Below, one piece after another: positions 7,699 through 15,850 of a DNA stretch of 64,000 bases. Below the pieces are notes generated by a model. It searched no databases. It was not told the origin of the DNA and saw nothing but the letters and a program-made list of their open reading frames with translations. A program made the position numbers and the translations under genes. Every line of letters starts with the position of its first letter. Positions within the stretch are counted from its first letter, which is position 1. This DNA comes from Dehalococcoidales bacterium (GTDB lineage: Bacteria > Chloroflexota > Dehalococcoidia > Dehalococcoidales > UBA5627). Where the stretch lies: positions 208,445 to 272,444 of the forward strand of contig JBBAED010000001.1 of the NCBI GenBank assembly GCA_041656115.1, given 5' to 3'.

Positions 7699-8994
7699 AT
7701 GACACAGCTTGAACTGGCAAGAAAAGGAATTATTTCCAAACAAATGGAGGCAGTCGCCCAAGCCGAAGGGGTAGAGGCGGATTTTATATGCCAAGGGGTG
7801 GCCGAAGGCACAATTGTTATCCCCGCCAATATTAACCACACGGCGCTTATCCCCTGCGGTATCGGCAAGGGGTTGAAAACAAAGGTCAATGCCAATATCG
7901 GTAATTCTTCCGACTACGGCGACATCGCAAGCGAACTTAAAAAACTGGCAATGGTTATTGAAACGGGGGCCGATGCGGTAATGGACCTTTCCACAGGCGG
8001 GAATGTCAACGAAATTCGCCGCGCCATTGTTAATAAAAGCACAATTGCAATCGGTACCGTTCCCGTCTATCAGGCCGGGTTGGAAGCAACCAAAAAACAC
8101 GGTGCGATTGTGAATATGACCGCCGATGAATTATTTAACGTGATTGAAGAACATGCCAAAGACGGAATTGATTTTGTTACAGTTCATTGCGGTGTTACCC
8201 GCGAATCCGTTGAAAGGCTGCAAAAACAGACGCGCGTTACCGACATTGTGTCGCGCGGCGGCGCTTTTATGATGGGCTGGATGATTCACAACCAAAAAGA
8301 GAATCCGCTTTACGAGCATTTTGACAGGTTACTGGAAATTGCTTTGAAATACGATGTTACTTTAAGCCTCGGTGACGGTATGCGCCCCGGTAGTTTGTGC
8401 GATGCCACCGATCGGGCACAAGTGCAAGAATTGATTATTCTCGGCGAGTTGGTTAAAAGGTCGCGCGATGCCGGTGTGCAGGTAATGGTGGAAGGGCCGG
8501 GGCACTTACCGCTTAACCAAATTGAAGCTAACATTACATTACAGAAAACAATCTGTGAGGGGGCTCCTTTTTACGTTTTAGGGCCGCTGGTAACCGATGT
8601 AGCCGCCGGTTACGACCATATTACCGGTGCAATCGGCGGTGCAATTGCCGCCGCTGCCGGAACGGATTTTCTTTGCTATGTAACACCGGCCGAACATTTG
8701 TCGCTCCCCAATATCGAGGACGTAAGGCAGGGTATTATTGCCTCGCGCATAGCGGCGCATGCCGGTGATATCGCCAAGGGTGTTAAGGGCGCCATCGAAT
8801 GGGACAGACAAATGTCACTGGCACGTAAAAACCTTGATTGGGAAGAGCAAGCACGCTTGTCGCTTGACCCCAAACACCACAGAGAGGTACATGCCCAGCA
8901 CGCCACATTCGGTAAGGCTTGCAGTATGTGCGGGGATTTTTGCGCGATGGAGCTTACGGCTAAATACCTCGACGTGCCGATTCATAAATGCTAA
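7699..8994 (+). CDS. thiC: Phosphomethylpyrimidine synthase ThiC
   Basis: Radical SAM enzyme that converts aminoimidazole ribotide into hydroxymethylpyrimidine phosphate for thiamine synthesis. The 431-residue length matches the shorter ThiC form of many anaerobes. Visible family blocks are [46 protein letters not shown] and the C-terminal cluster motif CSMCGDFC, which binds the [4Fe-4S] cluster needed for SAM cleavage. AAGGAG lies five bases before the ATG. It is controlled by the TPP riboswitch directly upstream. A strong terminator follows, and no other thi gene is adjacent. Confidence 0.97.
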   Translation: MTQLELARKGIISKQMEAVAQAEGVEADFICQGVAEGTIVIPANINHTALIPCGIGKGLKTKVNANIGNSSDYGDIASELKKLAMVIETGADAVMDLSTGGNVNEIRRAIVNKSTIAIGTVPVYQAGLEATKKHGAIVNMTADELFNVIEEHAKDGIDFVTVHCGVTRESVERLQKQTRVTDIVSRGGAFMMGWMIHNQKENPLYEHFDRLLEIALKYDVTLSLGDGMRPGSLCDATDRAQVQELIILGELVKRSRDAGVQVMVEGPGHLPLNQIEANITLQKTICEGAPFYVLGPLVTDVAAGYDHITGAIGGAIAAAAGTDFLCYVTPAEHLSLPNIEDVRQGIIASRIAAHAGDIAKGVKGAIEWDRQMSLARKNLDWEEQARLSLDPKHHREVHAQHATFGKACSMCGDFCAMELTAKYLDVPIHKC

Positions 8995-9014
8995 CCTTTT
9001 TTAACTAATCCGAG

Positions 9015-9044
9015 AACCCGCTCATTGGTGTGAGCGGGTTTTTT
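9015..9044 (+). terminator. Terminator after thiC
   Basis: AACCCGCTCA and TGAGCGGGTT form a perfect 10-bp stem with a six-base loop, followed by a T run. Confidence 0.9.
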
Positions 9045-9080
9045 GTTGCCTTCCGATAGCTAAAATGGGCATAAATCGTT

Positions 9081-9086
9081 TATAAT
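9081..9086 (+). promoter_or_regulatory. -10 box giving a leaderless transcript
   Basis: A perfect TATAAT lies seven bases before the ATG at 9094, so transcription should start at or within a base or two of the start codon. No ribosome-binding site is visible between them. No convincing -35 box is seen. Confidence 0.5.
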
Positions 9087-9093
9087 TTATCTT

Positions 9094-9651
9094 ATGGATA
9101 AGCCGAAGTATTTTGACGATGCCGATAAGCTTTTTTCATCCCTGCCTAATTTGCCCCCGCCGGTCGAAAAACCCGTACTTGTCCTTCTTTGCGGGCTGCC
9201 GGGAACGGGGAAAACCTATTTCGCTCAAAAACTTATTAAACGAGTTCCGGCGGTAATATTGGAAAGTGATTCTTTGCGGCGGATTTTAACTTCTATCCCG
9301 GATTACAGTCAGTCGGAAAGCACGCGTCTTTTTAGCGCTATTCATTTTCTTTCTCAAAAATTATTAAAAACGGGGCATTCCGTGATTATCGACGCCACAA
9401 ATTTAATTGAAAAACAAAGGAGACATTTTTACGATATCGCCGCTTCAGCGAGAGCAAAACTTGTTATTGTTCGAATCGATGCGCCTGTGGGAATTGTTCA
9501 AAACAGGTTGAAAAAAAGAAAAGAGATGTCCGTTAGCCGATCGGATGCCGATTGGGGCGTATATCTGGAAATGGCAGAATCATTTGATAAAATCAAGCGT
9601 AAGCATTATTCTGTAGATACGTCCGTTGATTATACAGAAATACAATCTTAA
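9094..9651 (+). CDS. P-loop ATP-binding protein, zeta/AAA_33-type small kinase
   Basis: A 185-residue P-loop protein. Walker A is GLPGTGKTYFAQKL near residue 35, followed by VILESDSLRRIL and a strand ending in VIIDATNLIEKQRR that resembles the Walker B/substrate region of the AAA_33 polynucleotide-kinase-like and zeta-toxin-like families. A Lys/Arg-rich lid (NRLKKRKEM) lies near residue 145. The substrate is unknown. No antitoxin-like gene is adjacent, so a toxin role is unlikely. The start codon lies only seven bases after a TATAAT and has no Shine-Dalgarno sequence, suggesting a leaderless mRNA. pepA begins 28 bases downstream and may be cotranscribed. Confidence 0.8.
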   Translation: MDKPKYFDDADKLFSSLPNLPPPVEKPVLVLLCGLPGTGKTYFAQKLIKRVPAVILESDSLRRILTSIPDYSQSESTRLFSAIHFLSQKLLKTGHSVIIDATNLIEKQRRHFYDIAASARAKLVIVRIDAPVGIVQNRLKKRKEMSVSRSDADWGVYLEMAESFDKIKRKHYSVDTSVDYTEIQS

Positions 9652-9678
9652 AGAAGATGATACAGAAAGGGGAATAAA

Positions 9679-11184
9679 TTGGATATTAAAATAATTAGCG
9701 GTGAAATTACCAAACTAGAAACCGGTGCGGTGGTGCTGGGGATGTTTGAAGGTGGGAAAGCGTTAGGGCACGAGCTTGGTATTTTAAACAGAAAGCTTGG
9801 CAGGGTTATCAGCACAGCGCTTGAAAACGAAGAAATTAAAGGCAAAGCCGGTGAGATAAATATTTATAATTCTTTGGGCAGAATCCCAGCCAAATATGTT
9901 GCGGTGGTGGGGCTTGGTAAAAAAGAGGATTTCAAGCTGGATAACTTGCGTGCCGCTTTGGCGGAATGTTGTCGTGCGCTAAGACAAAAAAAGGTTTCGG
10001 ATATAACCGTGCTTACCAAGTTTAGAGTCGGCGGCAGGAGATTTTCCGCTCAAGATTATGCTCAGGTTGTTACTGAAGGCGCTGTCTTGGGGCTTTATGC
10101 TTTTAGAAAGTATTTTACCAAAGAAAACGATTTTACCGAAGCTAAAAAGCTGACCCTTCTGGCTCCTAAGGCCGAATTGGTTTCCGAGATTAAAAAAGGC
10201 AGCGCCAAAGGGAAAATAATTGCCGATGCGGTTTGTATGGCAAGGGACATGATAAATGAACCTGCCAATTATTTAACGCCTGCCGTAATGGCTGAAATCG
10301 GCCGGAAGATTGCCGCGGATAACAATTTGGAAATAACCGTTCTTGAACGTGAAGATATGCAAGAGCTCGGCATGGGGGCGTTACTGGGGGTTGCTTTAGG
10401 ATCCGTCCAGCCCCCTAAAATGATAATTATTAATTACAAGGGCAGGAAATCCAACGAGATAGATTTAGCCTTAGTCGGTAAGGGCATTACCTTTGATACC
10501 GGCGGCATCTCTTTAAAAACCGCTACAGGAATGGAAGAGATGAAAAGCGATATGTCGGGCGGGGCTTCCGTTTTGGCGGCAATCAGCGCTATCGCCCAAT
10601 TGAAATTAAAAACCAACGTTACTGCCGTTGTTCCCACGGTTGAGAATATGCCCGACGGTGCGGCAATCAGGCCGAGCGATGTGCTTAAGGCTTTAACCGG
10701 TAAAACGATTGAAATTATTTCGACCGATGCCGAAGGACGCTTGATATTAGCCGATGCCTTGGGGCATATTAATAATTCCAAACCGAAAGCGATTGTTGAT
10801 GTTGCGACACTGACCGGGGCATGTGTTGTCGCATTAGGTAAGCAATGTACCGGTGTAATGGGGAACAATCAATCTTTAGTAGATAAAATTATCGAATCCG
10901 GCGTTACAACCGGCGAGGCTATCTGGCAATTACCGCTTTTTGAAGATTACAGAGAGAACATTAAAAGCGATGTTGCCGATATTAAAAACGCGGGCTCAAA
11001 AGGCGCCGGAACAATTACGGCAGCCCTGTTCCTTTCCGAATTTGTGGGTGACACCCCTTGGGCGCACTTGGATATTGCCGGAACCGCTTTTACGGATGCC
11101 AAAAAAAAATATAACGTTAAGGGCGGCACCGGTGTGCCGGTCAGAACACTGGTTGACCTGGCGGCAAAAATGTCTGCTAAATAG
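9679..11184 (+). CDS. pepA: Leucyl aminopeptidase (M17, PepA)
   Basis: Two-metal cytosolic aminopeptidase that releases N-terminal residues from peptides. The 501-residue protein has the M17 N-terminal macro-like domain and a C-terminal catalytic domain. Metal and catalytic residues are visible in LVGKGITFDTGGISLK (Lys, Asp) and in STDAEGRLILADAL (Asp, Glu, Arg); the family signature usually begins NTDAEGR, so Asn is Ser here, a conservative change outside the metal ligands. It starts with TTG preceded by AAAGGGG. It follows the small kinase closely and ends before a bidirectional terminator. Confidence 0.95.
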   Translation: MDIKIISGEITKLETGAVVLGMFEGGKALGHELGILNRKLGRVISTALENEEIKGKAGEINIYNSLGRIPAKYVAVVGLGKKEDFKLDNLRAALAECCRALRQKKVSDITVLTKFRVGGRRFSAQDYAQVVTEGAVLGLYAFRKYFTKENDFTEAKKLTLLAPKAELVSEIKKGSAKGKIIADAVCMARDMINEPANYLTPAVMAEIGRKIAADNNLEITVLEREDMQELGMGALLGVALGSVQPPKMIIINYKGRKSNEIDLALVGKGITFDTGGISLKTATGMEEMKSDMSGGASVLAAISAIAQLKLKTNVTAVVPTVENMPDGAAIRPSDVLKALTGKTIEIISTDAEGRLILADALGHINNSKPKAIVDVATLTGACVVALGKQCTGVMGNNQSLVDKIIESGVTTGEAIWQLPLFEDYRENIKSDVADIKNAGSKGAGTITAALFLSEFVGDTPWAHLDIAGTAFTDAKKKYNVKGGTGVPVRTLVDLAAKMSAK

Positions 11185-11215
11185 AAAAATCTTTGGATCT
11201 TAAGTTATAACGGTG

Positions 11216-11244
11216 AGTAAAGCCCCGTCAGCCGGGGTTTTACT
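11216..11244 (+). terminator. Terminator after pepA
   Basis: AGTAAAGCCCCG pairs with CGGGGTTTTACT through a 12-bp stem with one G-U pair and a five-base loop. The T/A flanks make it potentially bidirectional. Confidence 0.8.
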
Positions 11245-11281
11245 CTGAAATTAGGGTTCTGATTTAAATTAAAAAGGGTTT

Positions 11282-12175
11282 ATGATGACAGAAAACAGCG
11301 GCAGTATTTATATGTTTTCCGGTAAAGGCGGGGTCGGTAAAACGACTTGTACCGCCGCAACGGCGTTGCATCACGCATCGCTGGGTAAAAAGACACTGGC
11401 TATTTCGACCGATGCCGCGCCGTCCCTTGCCCATATCTTTGAAGTAAAAAATGCTGAAAAACCGGCTCAAATCACCGATTCGCTTTTTATCGATGAAATC
11501 GGTACACCCGAAGTCGAAGAAATGTGGGATCAAAAATTCGGCAGGGAAGTTTACGAAGTATTTTCATCAATCGTATCTTTGGATTACGATTCATTTAAAG
11601 AGTTTATGTCCTCAATGTTACCGGGGCTGGCCGATGAGTTTATGGTCGATTATATCCGTGAACTCAAACTTAGCGGTAAATACGAATCCATAATCTGGGA
11701 TACCGCTCCGCTGGGGCAAACGCTGGCGCTCTTACATACTCCGTCGATGTTAATTGAACATTTAAGGCTGGCGCCGCGCATTTATTCCAATTTTAAGTTT
11801 GGTCAAAAACAAAAAAGCTCAATTATGGAGATAATTAAAGGGTGGCAAAAACTGTCTCAGGATTGCCTTGATTTCTTGCGCGCCGAAGTCCGTTTTAATA
11901 TCGTAACAATTCCCGAGGCGCTGGCATTTGAGCAACTGGAGAACGTTTTTAGTGAAATGGATAAAAACGGTTTTAAGATAGGGCAGTTGGTAATCAACAA
12001 TGTAATTAAGGCTGATGAATCGCAGTTTTTAAAATCCAAAGCTGCTCACCAAAGGCAATATCTTGATTTGATACACACAAAGTTTTCCGATACAAAAATA
12101 ATTGAAATGCCGATGCGCCCTTATGAAATTAAAGGAATCGAGCGCTTAAAAGAGGTTCAAGAGGCCCTTTTTTAG
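11282..12175 (+). CDS. ArsA/GET3-family ATPase
   Basis: A 297-residue member of the ArsA/GET3 branch of deviant-Walker ATPases. The P-loop FSGKGGVGKTTCTAATALHH is at the N-terminus, the switch region STDAAPSLAHIF follows, and DTAPLGQTL corresponds to the DTAPTGHT signature of ArsA. It is a single ATPase unit rather than the duplicated arsenical pump form. Possible roles are membrane-protein targeting or anion-pump energising; the sequence does not decide. A wrecked ArsB/NhaD-like permease lies 2.5 kb downstream on the opposite strand, which may be coincidence. AAGGG precedes the start. Confidence 0.85.
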   Translation: MMTENSGSIYMFSGKGGVGKTTCTAATALHHASLGKKTLAISTDAAPSLAHIFEVKNAEKPAQITDSLFIDEIGTPEVEEMWDQKFGREVYEVFSSIVSLDYDSFKEFMSSMLPGLADEFMVDYIRELKLSGKYESIIWDTAPLGQTLALLHTPSMLIEHLRLAPRIYSNFKFGQKQKSSIMEIIKGWQKLSQDCLDFLRAEVRFNIVTIPEALAFEQLENVFSEMDKNGFKIGQLVINNVIKADESQFLKSKAAHQRQYLDLIHTKFSDTKIIEMPMRPYEIKGIERLKEVQEALF

Positions 12176-12291
12176 AGGGGGGAGTTCTTTTTGTGCTTAT
12201 CCCACTGCCTGTAATATTGTTTTTAGACGGTAAATCAATTACTATTATAGTGCTCTGGCAGCAGATGCGAAATTAATTAAGCAATAAAACT

Positions 12292-12966
12292 ATGAAGTCA
12301 AAAGCGGAACTGATTCAAACATCAGAGTTTTTTGCCGGGCTAAAGGCCGATGAGCTTGATCCGATAGTCAATCTGATTATCGAAAAGAGGTATGGGCGAG
12401 ATGATATCCTCTTTTTTGAAGGCGATGCCACCGAGTCTTTAATCTTTTTGGCTTCGGGCGTGGTCAAAATATTCAAAACATCCCCTGATGGTAAAGAACA
12501 AATACTGGCGATTGCGCATCCCGAAGAAACGCTAAACGAAGTTCCTTTATTTAACGGCGGCCTAAATACCACCACCGCGCAGGCGATGATGCCGGTTGTG
12601 GTTTATGCTATCAGTAAAAGAGATATCGATTCGTTAATGGCTAGATATCCGCTTGTAGCCTCAAACGTTATCCATATCTTGGCTAAAAGAACACGCCAAC
12701 TGGTTAACCTGGTTGAGGAGCTTTCTTTTAAGAGGGTTAACAGCCGATTAGCCGGGATATTACTGGAAAATGCGATACTGGACGGGCAAGCCGGCGGTGC
12801 CAGGCTGACCCAACGCGATATGGCGGCAATGGCAGGGACCGCCCGTGAAGTTATTAGCCGTTCGCTTAAAACAATGGAAGATGACGGAATTATCAGTTTT
12901 GACAAACACAGGCTTATTATTAACGACAGAGACGCATTAAAAAGGGTTGCGGAAACCTATTCATGA
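12292..12966 (+). CDS. Crp/Fnr family transcriptional regulator
   Basis: A 224-residue regulator. Residues ~10-120 form the cyclic-nucleotide-binding-type beta-barrel (FFEGDATESLIFLASGVVKIF). A long dimerisation helix follows, and residues ~145-224 form the winged helix with the recognition helix in RDMAAMAGTAREVISRSLKTMEDDG, shown here as the core TAREVISRSLK. No N-terminal cysteine cluster of FNR type is visible, so oxygen sensing by an iron-sulfur cluster is unlikely. No clear Shine-Dalgarno sequence precedes the ATG. The ferredoxin gene begins 66 bases downstream and may be linked to it. Confidence 0.9.
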   Translation: MKSKAELIQTSEFFAGLKADELDPIVNLIIEKRYGRDDILFFEGDATESLIFLASGVVKIFKTSPDGKEQILAIAHPEETLNEVPLFNGGLNTTTAQAMMPVVVYAISKRDIDSLMARYPLVASNVIHILAKRTRQLVNLVEELSFKRVNSRLAGILLENAILDGQAGGARLTQRDMAAMAGTAREVISRSLKTMEDDGIISFDKHRLIINDRDALKRVAETYS

Positions 12967-13031
12967 GATAAATGTCACATACAAACGGAAATAATAGGTA
13001 TACAATACAGATATATTTGAGGTAGGATGCA

Positions 13032-13235
13032 GTGTTTTTAATGAAACCGGAAATAGATAAAGAAAAATGCACCGGCTGCGGCTTGTGTGTTGAGGTGTGC
13101 CGCGAGAACGGCATTACCGTCATTGATAGGGTTGTTGTTGCCGTCGATGGGGTTGAGTGTGACTGGTGCGGTATCTGCGAAGCGGTATGCCCTGAAGGTG
13201 CGATATCCTGCCCGTTCCAAATCGTTTTTGTCTAA
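13032..13235 (+). CDS. Small 2x[4Fe-4S] ferredoxin
   Basis: A 67-residue electron carrier with two cluster motifs, CTGCGLCVEVC near residue 13 and CDWCGICEAVCP near residue 44, the bacterial 8Fe-8S ferredoxin arrangement. It starts with GTG at 13032 or ATG at 13041; GAGGTAGGA just upstream fits the GTG better. Residues 20-43 (ENGITVIDRVVVAVDG) link the clusters. It lies between a Crp/Fnr regulator and a zinc-ribbon gene. The partner enzyme is not identifiable. The 210 bases after it hold no gene; AACGAGGGCCTCCCTTCGTT at about 13234 could be a weak terminator. Confidence 0.9.
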   Translation: MFLMKPEIDKEKCTGCGLCVEVCRENGITVIDRVVVAVDGVECDWCGICEAVCPEGAISCPFQIVFV

Positions 13236-13445
13236 CGAGGGCCTCCCTTCGTTTCCTTTTATTGTTTCCCCTTCGTTCCCATGTTTGATTCCCTCTTTTT
13301 TTTCGTATTTTCAAAAAAGTTTTTATTTTGCGACTAAAGTTACATATATTTTTTTGATACGGCGTTAAAATGTTGGTGTTAAATAAAAAAGATCGTTGCA
13401 AACCTTGAATCAAATCCCGTAGTCAACGAAAAAGGGGGGCCTGAA

Positions 13446-13679
13446 ATGGTGATGTGGAAAGCAAAAAAATGCCCCAAATGCGGGGGCGATATGTACATAG
13501 ATATCGATGAAGATATGTGGTTTGACCACTGCTTGCAGTGTGGCTATATGCAGAATCTGACACAGGTGTTATGCGATAAGTGCGGTGAAATGGTTGCCGT
13601 TACCACCGAGGGCGGTAAACAGTGTTATCACTGCGAACAGTGCGGCAATAACACAATGCCCTGCCATTCGCTGCGCTGA
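13446..13679 (+). CDS. Small double zinc-ribbon protein of unknown function
   Basis: A 77-residue protein with four CxxC knuckles: CPKCGG and CLQCG make the first ribbon, CDKCGE and CEQCGN the second, each pair separated by about 20 residues. One further Cys-His pair lies at YHCEQC and the C-terminus. A purine-rich site (AAAGGGGGG) precedes the ATG. I do not recognise the family beyond the zinc-ribbon fold. Such proteins can bind nucleic acid or protein partners. It converges on the yggU-like gene. Confidence 0.75.
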   Translation: MVMWKAKKCPKCGGDMYIDIDEDMWFDHCLQCGYMQNLTQVLCDKCGEMVAVTTEGGKQCYHCEQCGNNTMPCHSLR

Positions 13680-13694
13680 AAAAGTCTTTCTCCC

Positions 13695-14024
13695 TTAAGG
13701 ATTCGGTCCCGAGAGGAGCTTTTCTAAAACCGCAATCTTGCTTAAGCCGTCAATCGCAATCAGTTTGTTCTTAGAGGTGTGTCCTTTTACAATCTCCAAG
13801 CTGCTTTTACTGATACCGAGCAGACGGCTTAAGTAGTTTATCAGCTCTTTATTCGCCTTGCCTTTTGTTGGCGGGGCGTTTATTTTTATCCGTAGTACAT
13901 CGTCTTGCATCCCGACAATTTCATTTTTAGATGCCGCGGGGGTAATTTGCACCGCTATTTTAGCGTTTGTTTCGCCGGTTTCCTGTAAGTCCAGCGGCAT
14001 TTGTCGGGTCGGTTTTTTTGCCAA
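13695..14024 (-). CDS. DUF167 (YggU family) protein
   Basis: A 109-residue protein of the DUF167/YggU family. The family core is clear: VQITPAASKNEIVG, LRIKINAPPTKGKANKELI and LEIVKGHTSKNK. The function of the family is unknown. Translation appears to start at TTG, with CGGGAGAA about nine bases upstream. It is convergent with the zinc-ribbon gene and divergent from pncC, with no operon partner. Confidence 0.88.
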   Translation of the reverse strand: MAKKPTRQMPLDLQETGETNAKIAVQITPAASKNEIVGMQDDVLRIKINAPPTKGKANKELINYLSRLLGISKSSLEIVKGHTSKNKLIAIDGLSKIAVLEKLLSGPNP

Positions 14025-14060
14025 TTTCAGTTCTCCCGTCTGCTAATTTTACATCTGTTC

Positions 14061-14090
14061 TTGAAAAGAGGCCGATAATATGTTTACAAT
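14061..14090 (+). promoter_or_regulatory. Promoter of pncC, with leader inverted repeat
   Basis: TTGAAA (14061-14066) and TACAAT (14085-14090) are spaced by 18 bases. The predicted leader (from about 14097) contains TGATACCG (14111-14118) and CGGTATCA (14139-14146), a perfect 8-bp inverted repeat without a T run. Confidence 0.55.
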
Positions 14091-14173
14091 CAGAAGGAAT
14101 TGGAATATGCTGATACCGACAGTTACAAATAATACTAACGGTATCAAGATAACTTAACAACTTTGAGGGTAAA

Positions 14174-14653
14174 ATGCAAGAATTGGCGTATGAAATCGGT
14201 AAATTACTTCGAGATAATAAGCTTACTTTAGGTTGTGTTGAATCGGCAACCGGCGGGTTAATTGCATCTGTAATTACCGAAATTCCCGGCAGTTCCGATT
14301 ATTTTAAGGGAGCAATAATATCTTACAGCAACGAGGCCAAAATAAACCTTGTTAAAGTCAATAAAGAAACGCTTGATAAGTTCGGTGCGGTTAGCCCTCG
14401 TGTTGCTGAGGAAATGGCGCTTGGCGGCAGAAGGGTGCTGGGGGTTGATATTTGCCTGTCGGATACGGGGATTGCCGGCCCCGGCGGGGCAACCGATAAA
14501 AAGCCGGTTGGCCTTTTTTATATCGGGTTATCTTGCGAAAAAGGCACCTTTAACCGCAGGCTAAACCTAATTGGGAATCGCAGCGAAAACAGAAAAGCGG
14601 CTGCCGAAGCGGTTCTGTTATGGCTTAAAGAGTATCTTCTGGGGGCCAGGTAG
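14174..14653 (+). CDS. pncC: Nicotinamide-nucleotide amidohydrolase PncC (CinA C-terminal domain)
   Basis: Hydrolyses nicotinamide mononucleotide to nicotinic acid mononucleotide in NAD recycling. It is the stand-alone 159-residue CinA C-terminal domain, without the N-terminal CinA domain. Diagnostic blocks are ESATGGLIASVITEIPGSS, FKGAIISYSNEAK and GIAGPGGATDKKPVGLFYIG. GAGGG lies shortly before the ATG. It is expressed from its own promoter and is followed by a gene remnant on the other strand. Confidence 0.93.
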   Translation: MQELAYEIGKLLRDNKLTLGCVESATGGLIASVITEIPGSSDYFKGAIISYSNEAKINLVKVNKETLDKFGAVSPRVAEEMALGGRRVLGVDICLSDTGIAGPGGATDKKPVGLFYIGLSCEKGTFNRRLNLIGNRSENRKAAAEAVLLWLKEYLLGAR

Positions 14654-14681
14654 GTGCTAAAATCCCTGATTTGCGGATGGC

Positions 14682-14951
14682 TTACATAAATAACTTAAGG
14701 TATATCCAATAAACAAGCGTGTTAACGATTGTAAGCGGTATACCGATTCTTACAAATTCCCCAAACGGGATATTGACGCCGCCTTTATTTTCCGCATTTT
14801 GTATAATTATCACATTGCTTGCGGCGCCTAATATTGTAAAATTTCCGGCAATGGTGCTTCCGGCAGCCAATACCATTAAACCGTATGTGCCCACACCCGA
14901 ATGCAACAGTATCGGCAGGTAAAGTGCCACCGGCGGCACGTTGGAAAGCAA
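14682..14951 (-). pseudogene. Remnant of an ArsB/NhaD-type anion or sodium permease (C-terminal fragment)
   Basis: The 89-codon frame reads as the last two to three transmembrane segments of an ArsB/NhaD-superfamily permease: NVPPVALYLPILLHSG, then STIAGNFTILGAASNVIIIQ, then FGEFVRIGIPLTIVNTLVYW. A full permease is 400 or more residues, so the first three quarters are missing. In frame upstream there is a TAA immediately before the TTG used as start, while the neighbouring frame continues with a plausible TTGIIAF, suggesting a frameshift near 14955. The DNA then runs into the end of the PlsY-like gene. I read this as a decayed gene rather than a functional small membrane protein. Confidence 0.75.
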
Positions 14952-15009
14952 TTATTCCAGTCGTTTATTCGGTAGCCAATCCCGAGATAATATCCGTCTT
15001 CTCTGGTCT

Positions 15010-15687
15010 TTACTTCACACTGCGGTCCAACAGTAGGCGGTTTAATAAAACCCGCCCTATCTTTCGTTTGGCTTTAATATCTTCGCTTAAACCTTGGGTA
15101 AGCCGACGAATCATAATTATTAGGAATAAAACCGCAAATCCGGCTGTGATTTCCGTTGGTTTGTTTAAAAGATAGGCAATAAAAGGTAATATTAAGAAAG
15201 ATAACGCCACACCAATCGGCAGTGCATCGGATGTTCCGGCTCCTTTCGTAAAACGGGTGCGGGTACTTTGTTCTTTTATCCTTAATAATCTGACAAGTTT
15301 TGAAAGTATACCGATAAAAGCGGGAATAAGAGCGATTAAAGTTATCGAATATGTTAGTGTTACCGCCATTCCCAACCCGACGGTATTTCCTTTTTCCCCG
15401 TCGAAGCGGGAAAAAACAGGCCACATCTGTCCGGCCACGGCAACCAGCCCGCAGGTCACAACCAGCCATAAATCAAGCCCTACGGCATAACAAATTAAAA
15501 CGGTTACAATTCCTTTAAAAACGTCCGCCAGTACCCCCACTATACCCCATAAAGGTCCGGCTCCCTGCCAGAGGTTCATATGCAGGTCTCCGTTAGTATC
15601 CAGTTTATGGAGTTTGCATAAAAGATAAAGCTGGGGGAATGCGCCGATAAAGTAAGAAACGACTACCATGGCAATACCGGTAAACAT
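15010..15687 (-). CDS. Divergent PlsY-like (glycerol-3-phosphate acyltransferase family) membrane protein
   Basis: A 225-residue integral membrane protein with at least five hydrophobic segments. It resembles PlsY, which makes lysophosphatidate from acyl phosphate and glycerol 3-phosphate: VLADVFKGIVTVL corresponds to the central LDVLKG block, and GQMWPVFSRFDGEKGNTVGLG to the third motif (usually GHxFPVFLxFKGGKGxAT). The His is Gln, GGKG is GEKG, and the GSGNxGATN motif is replaced by NLWQGAGP. It is therefore probably a paralogue with altered activity or substrate. AAGGA precedes the ATG. The permease remnant lies directly downstream. Confidence 0.7.
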   Translation of the reverse strand: MFTGIAMVVVSYFIGAFPQLYLLCKLHKLDTNGDLHMNLWQGAGPLWGIVGVLADVFKGIVTVLICYAVGLDLWLVVTCGLVAVAGQMWPVFSRFDGEKGNTVGLGMAVTLTYSITLIALIPAFIGILSKLVRLLRIKEQSTRTRFTKGAGTSDALPIGVALSFLILPFIAYLLNKPTEITAGFAVLFLIIMIRRLTQGLSEDIKAKRKIGRVLLNRLLLDRSVK

Positions 15688-15850
15688 AGTATAACCGTCC
15701 TTTTACGTTGTTTTAAATTGATGAATTGTACAGCAAGTTTATAATTGATAGCAATTCGATTTTTGATAACAGCCCTAATTGCCGATATTTAAGTATGGTG
15801 TTATACTCTTACAAATTCAATTTAGAGAAAACAGAGAGGAAAAGGGTTTA

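Noticed and set aside
9094..9651. Small P-loop kinase as a zeta-type toxin
   Set aside because: No antitoxin-like gene is adjacent, and the next gene is pepA.
14682..14951. A real small two-helix membrane protein
   Set aside because: Its sequence matches the end of a much larger permease, the frame opens at a TTG directly after a stop, and the neighbouring frame appears to continue the homology.
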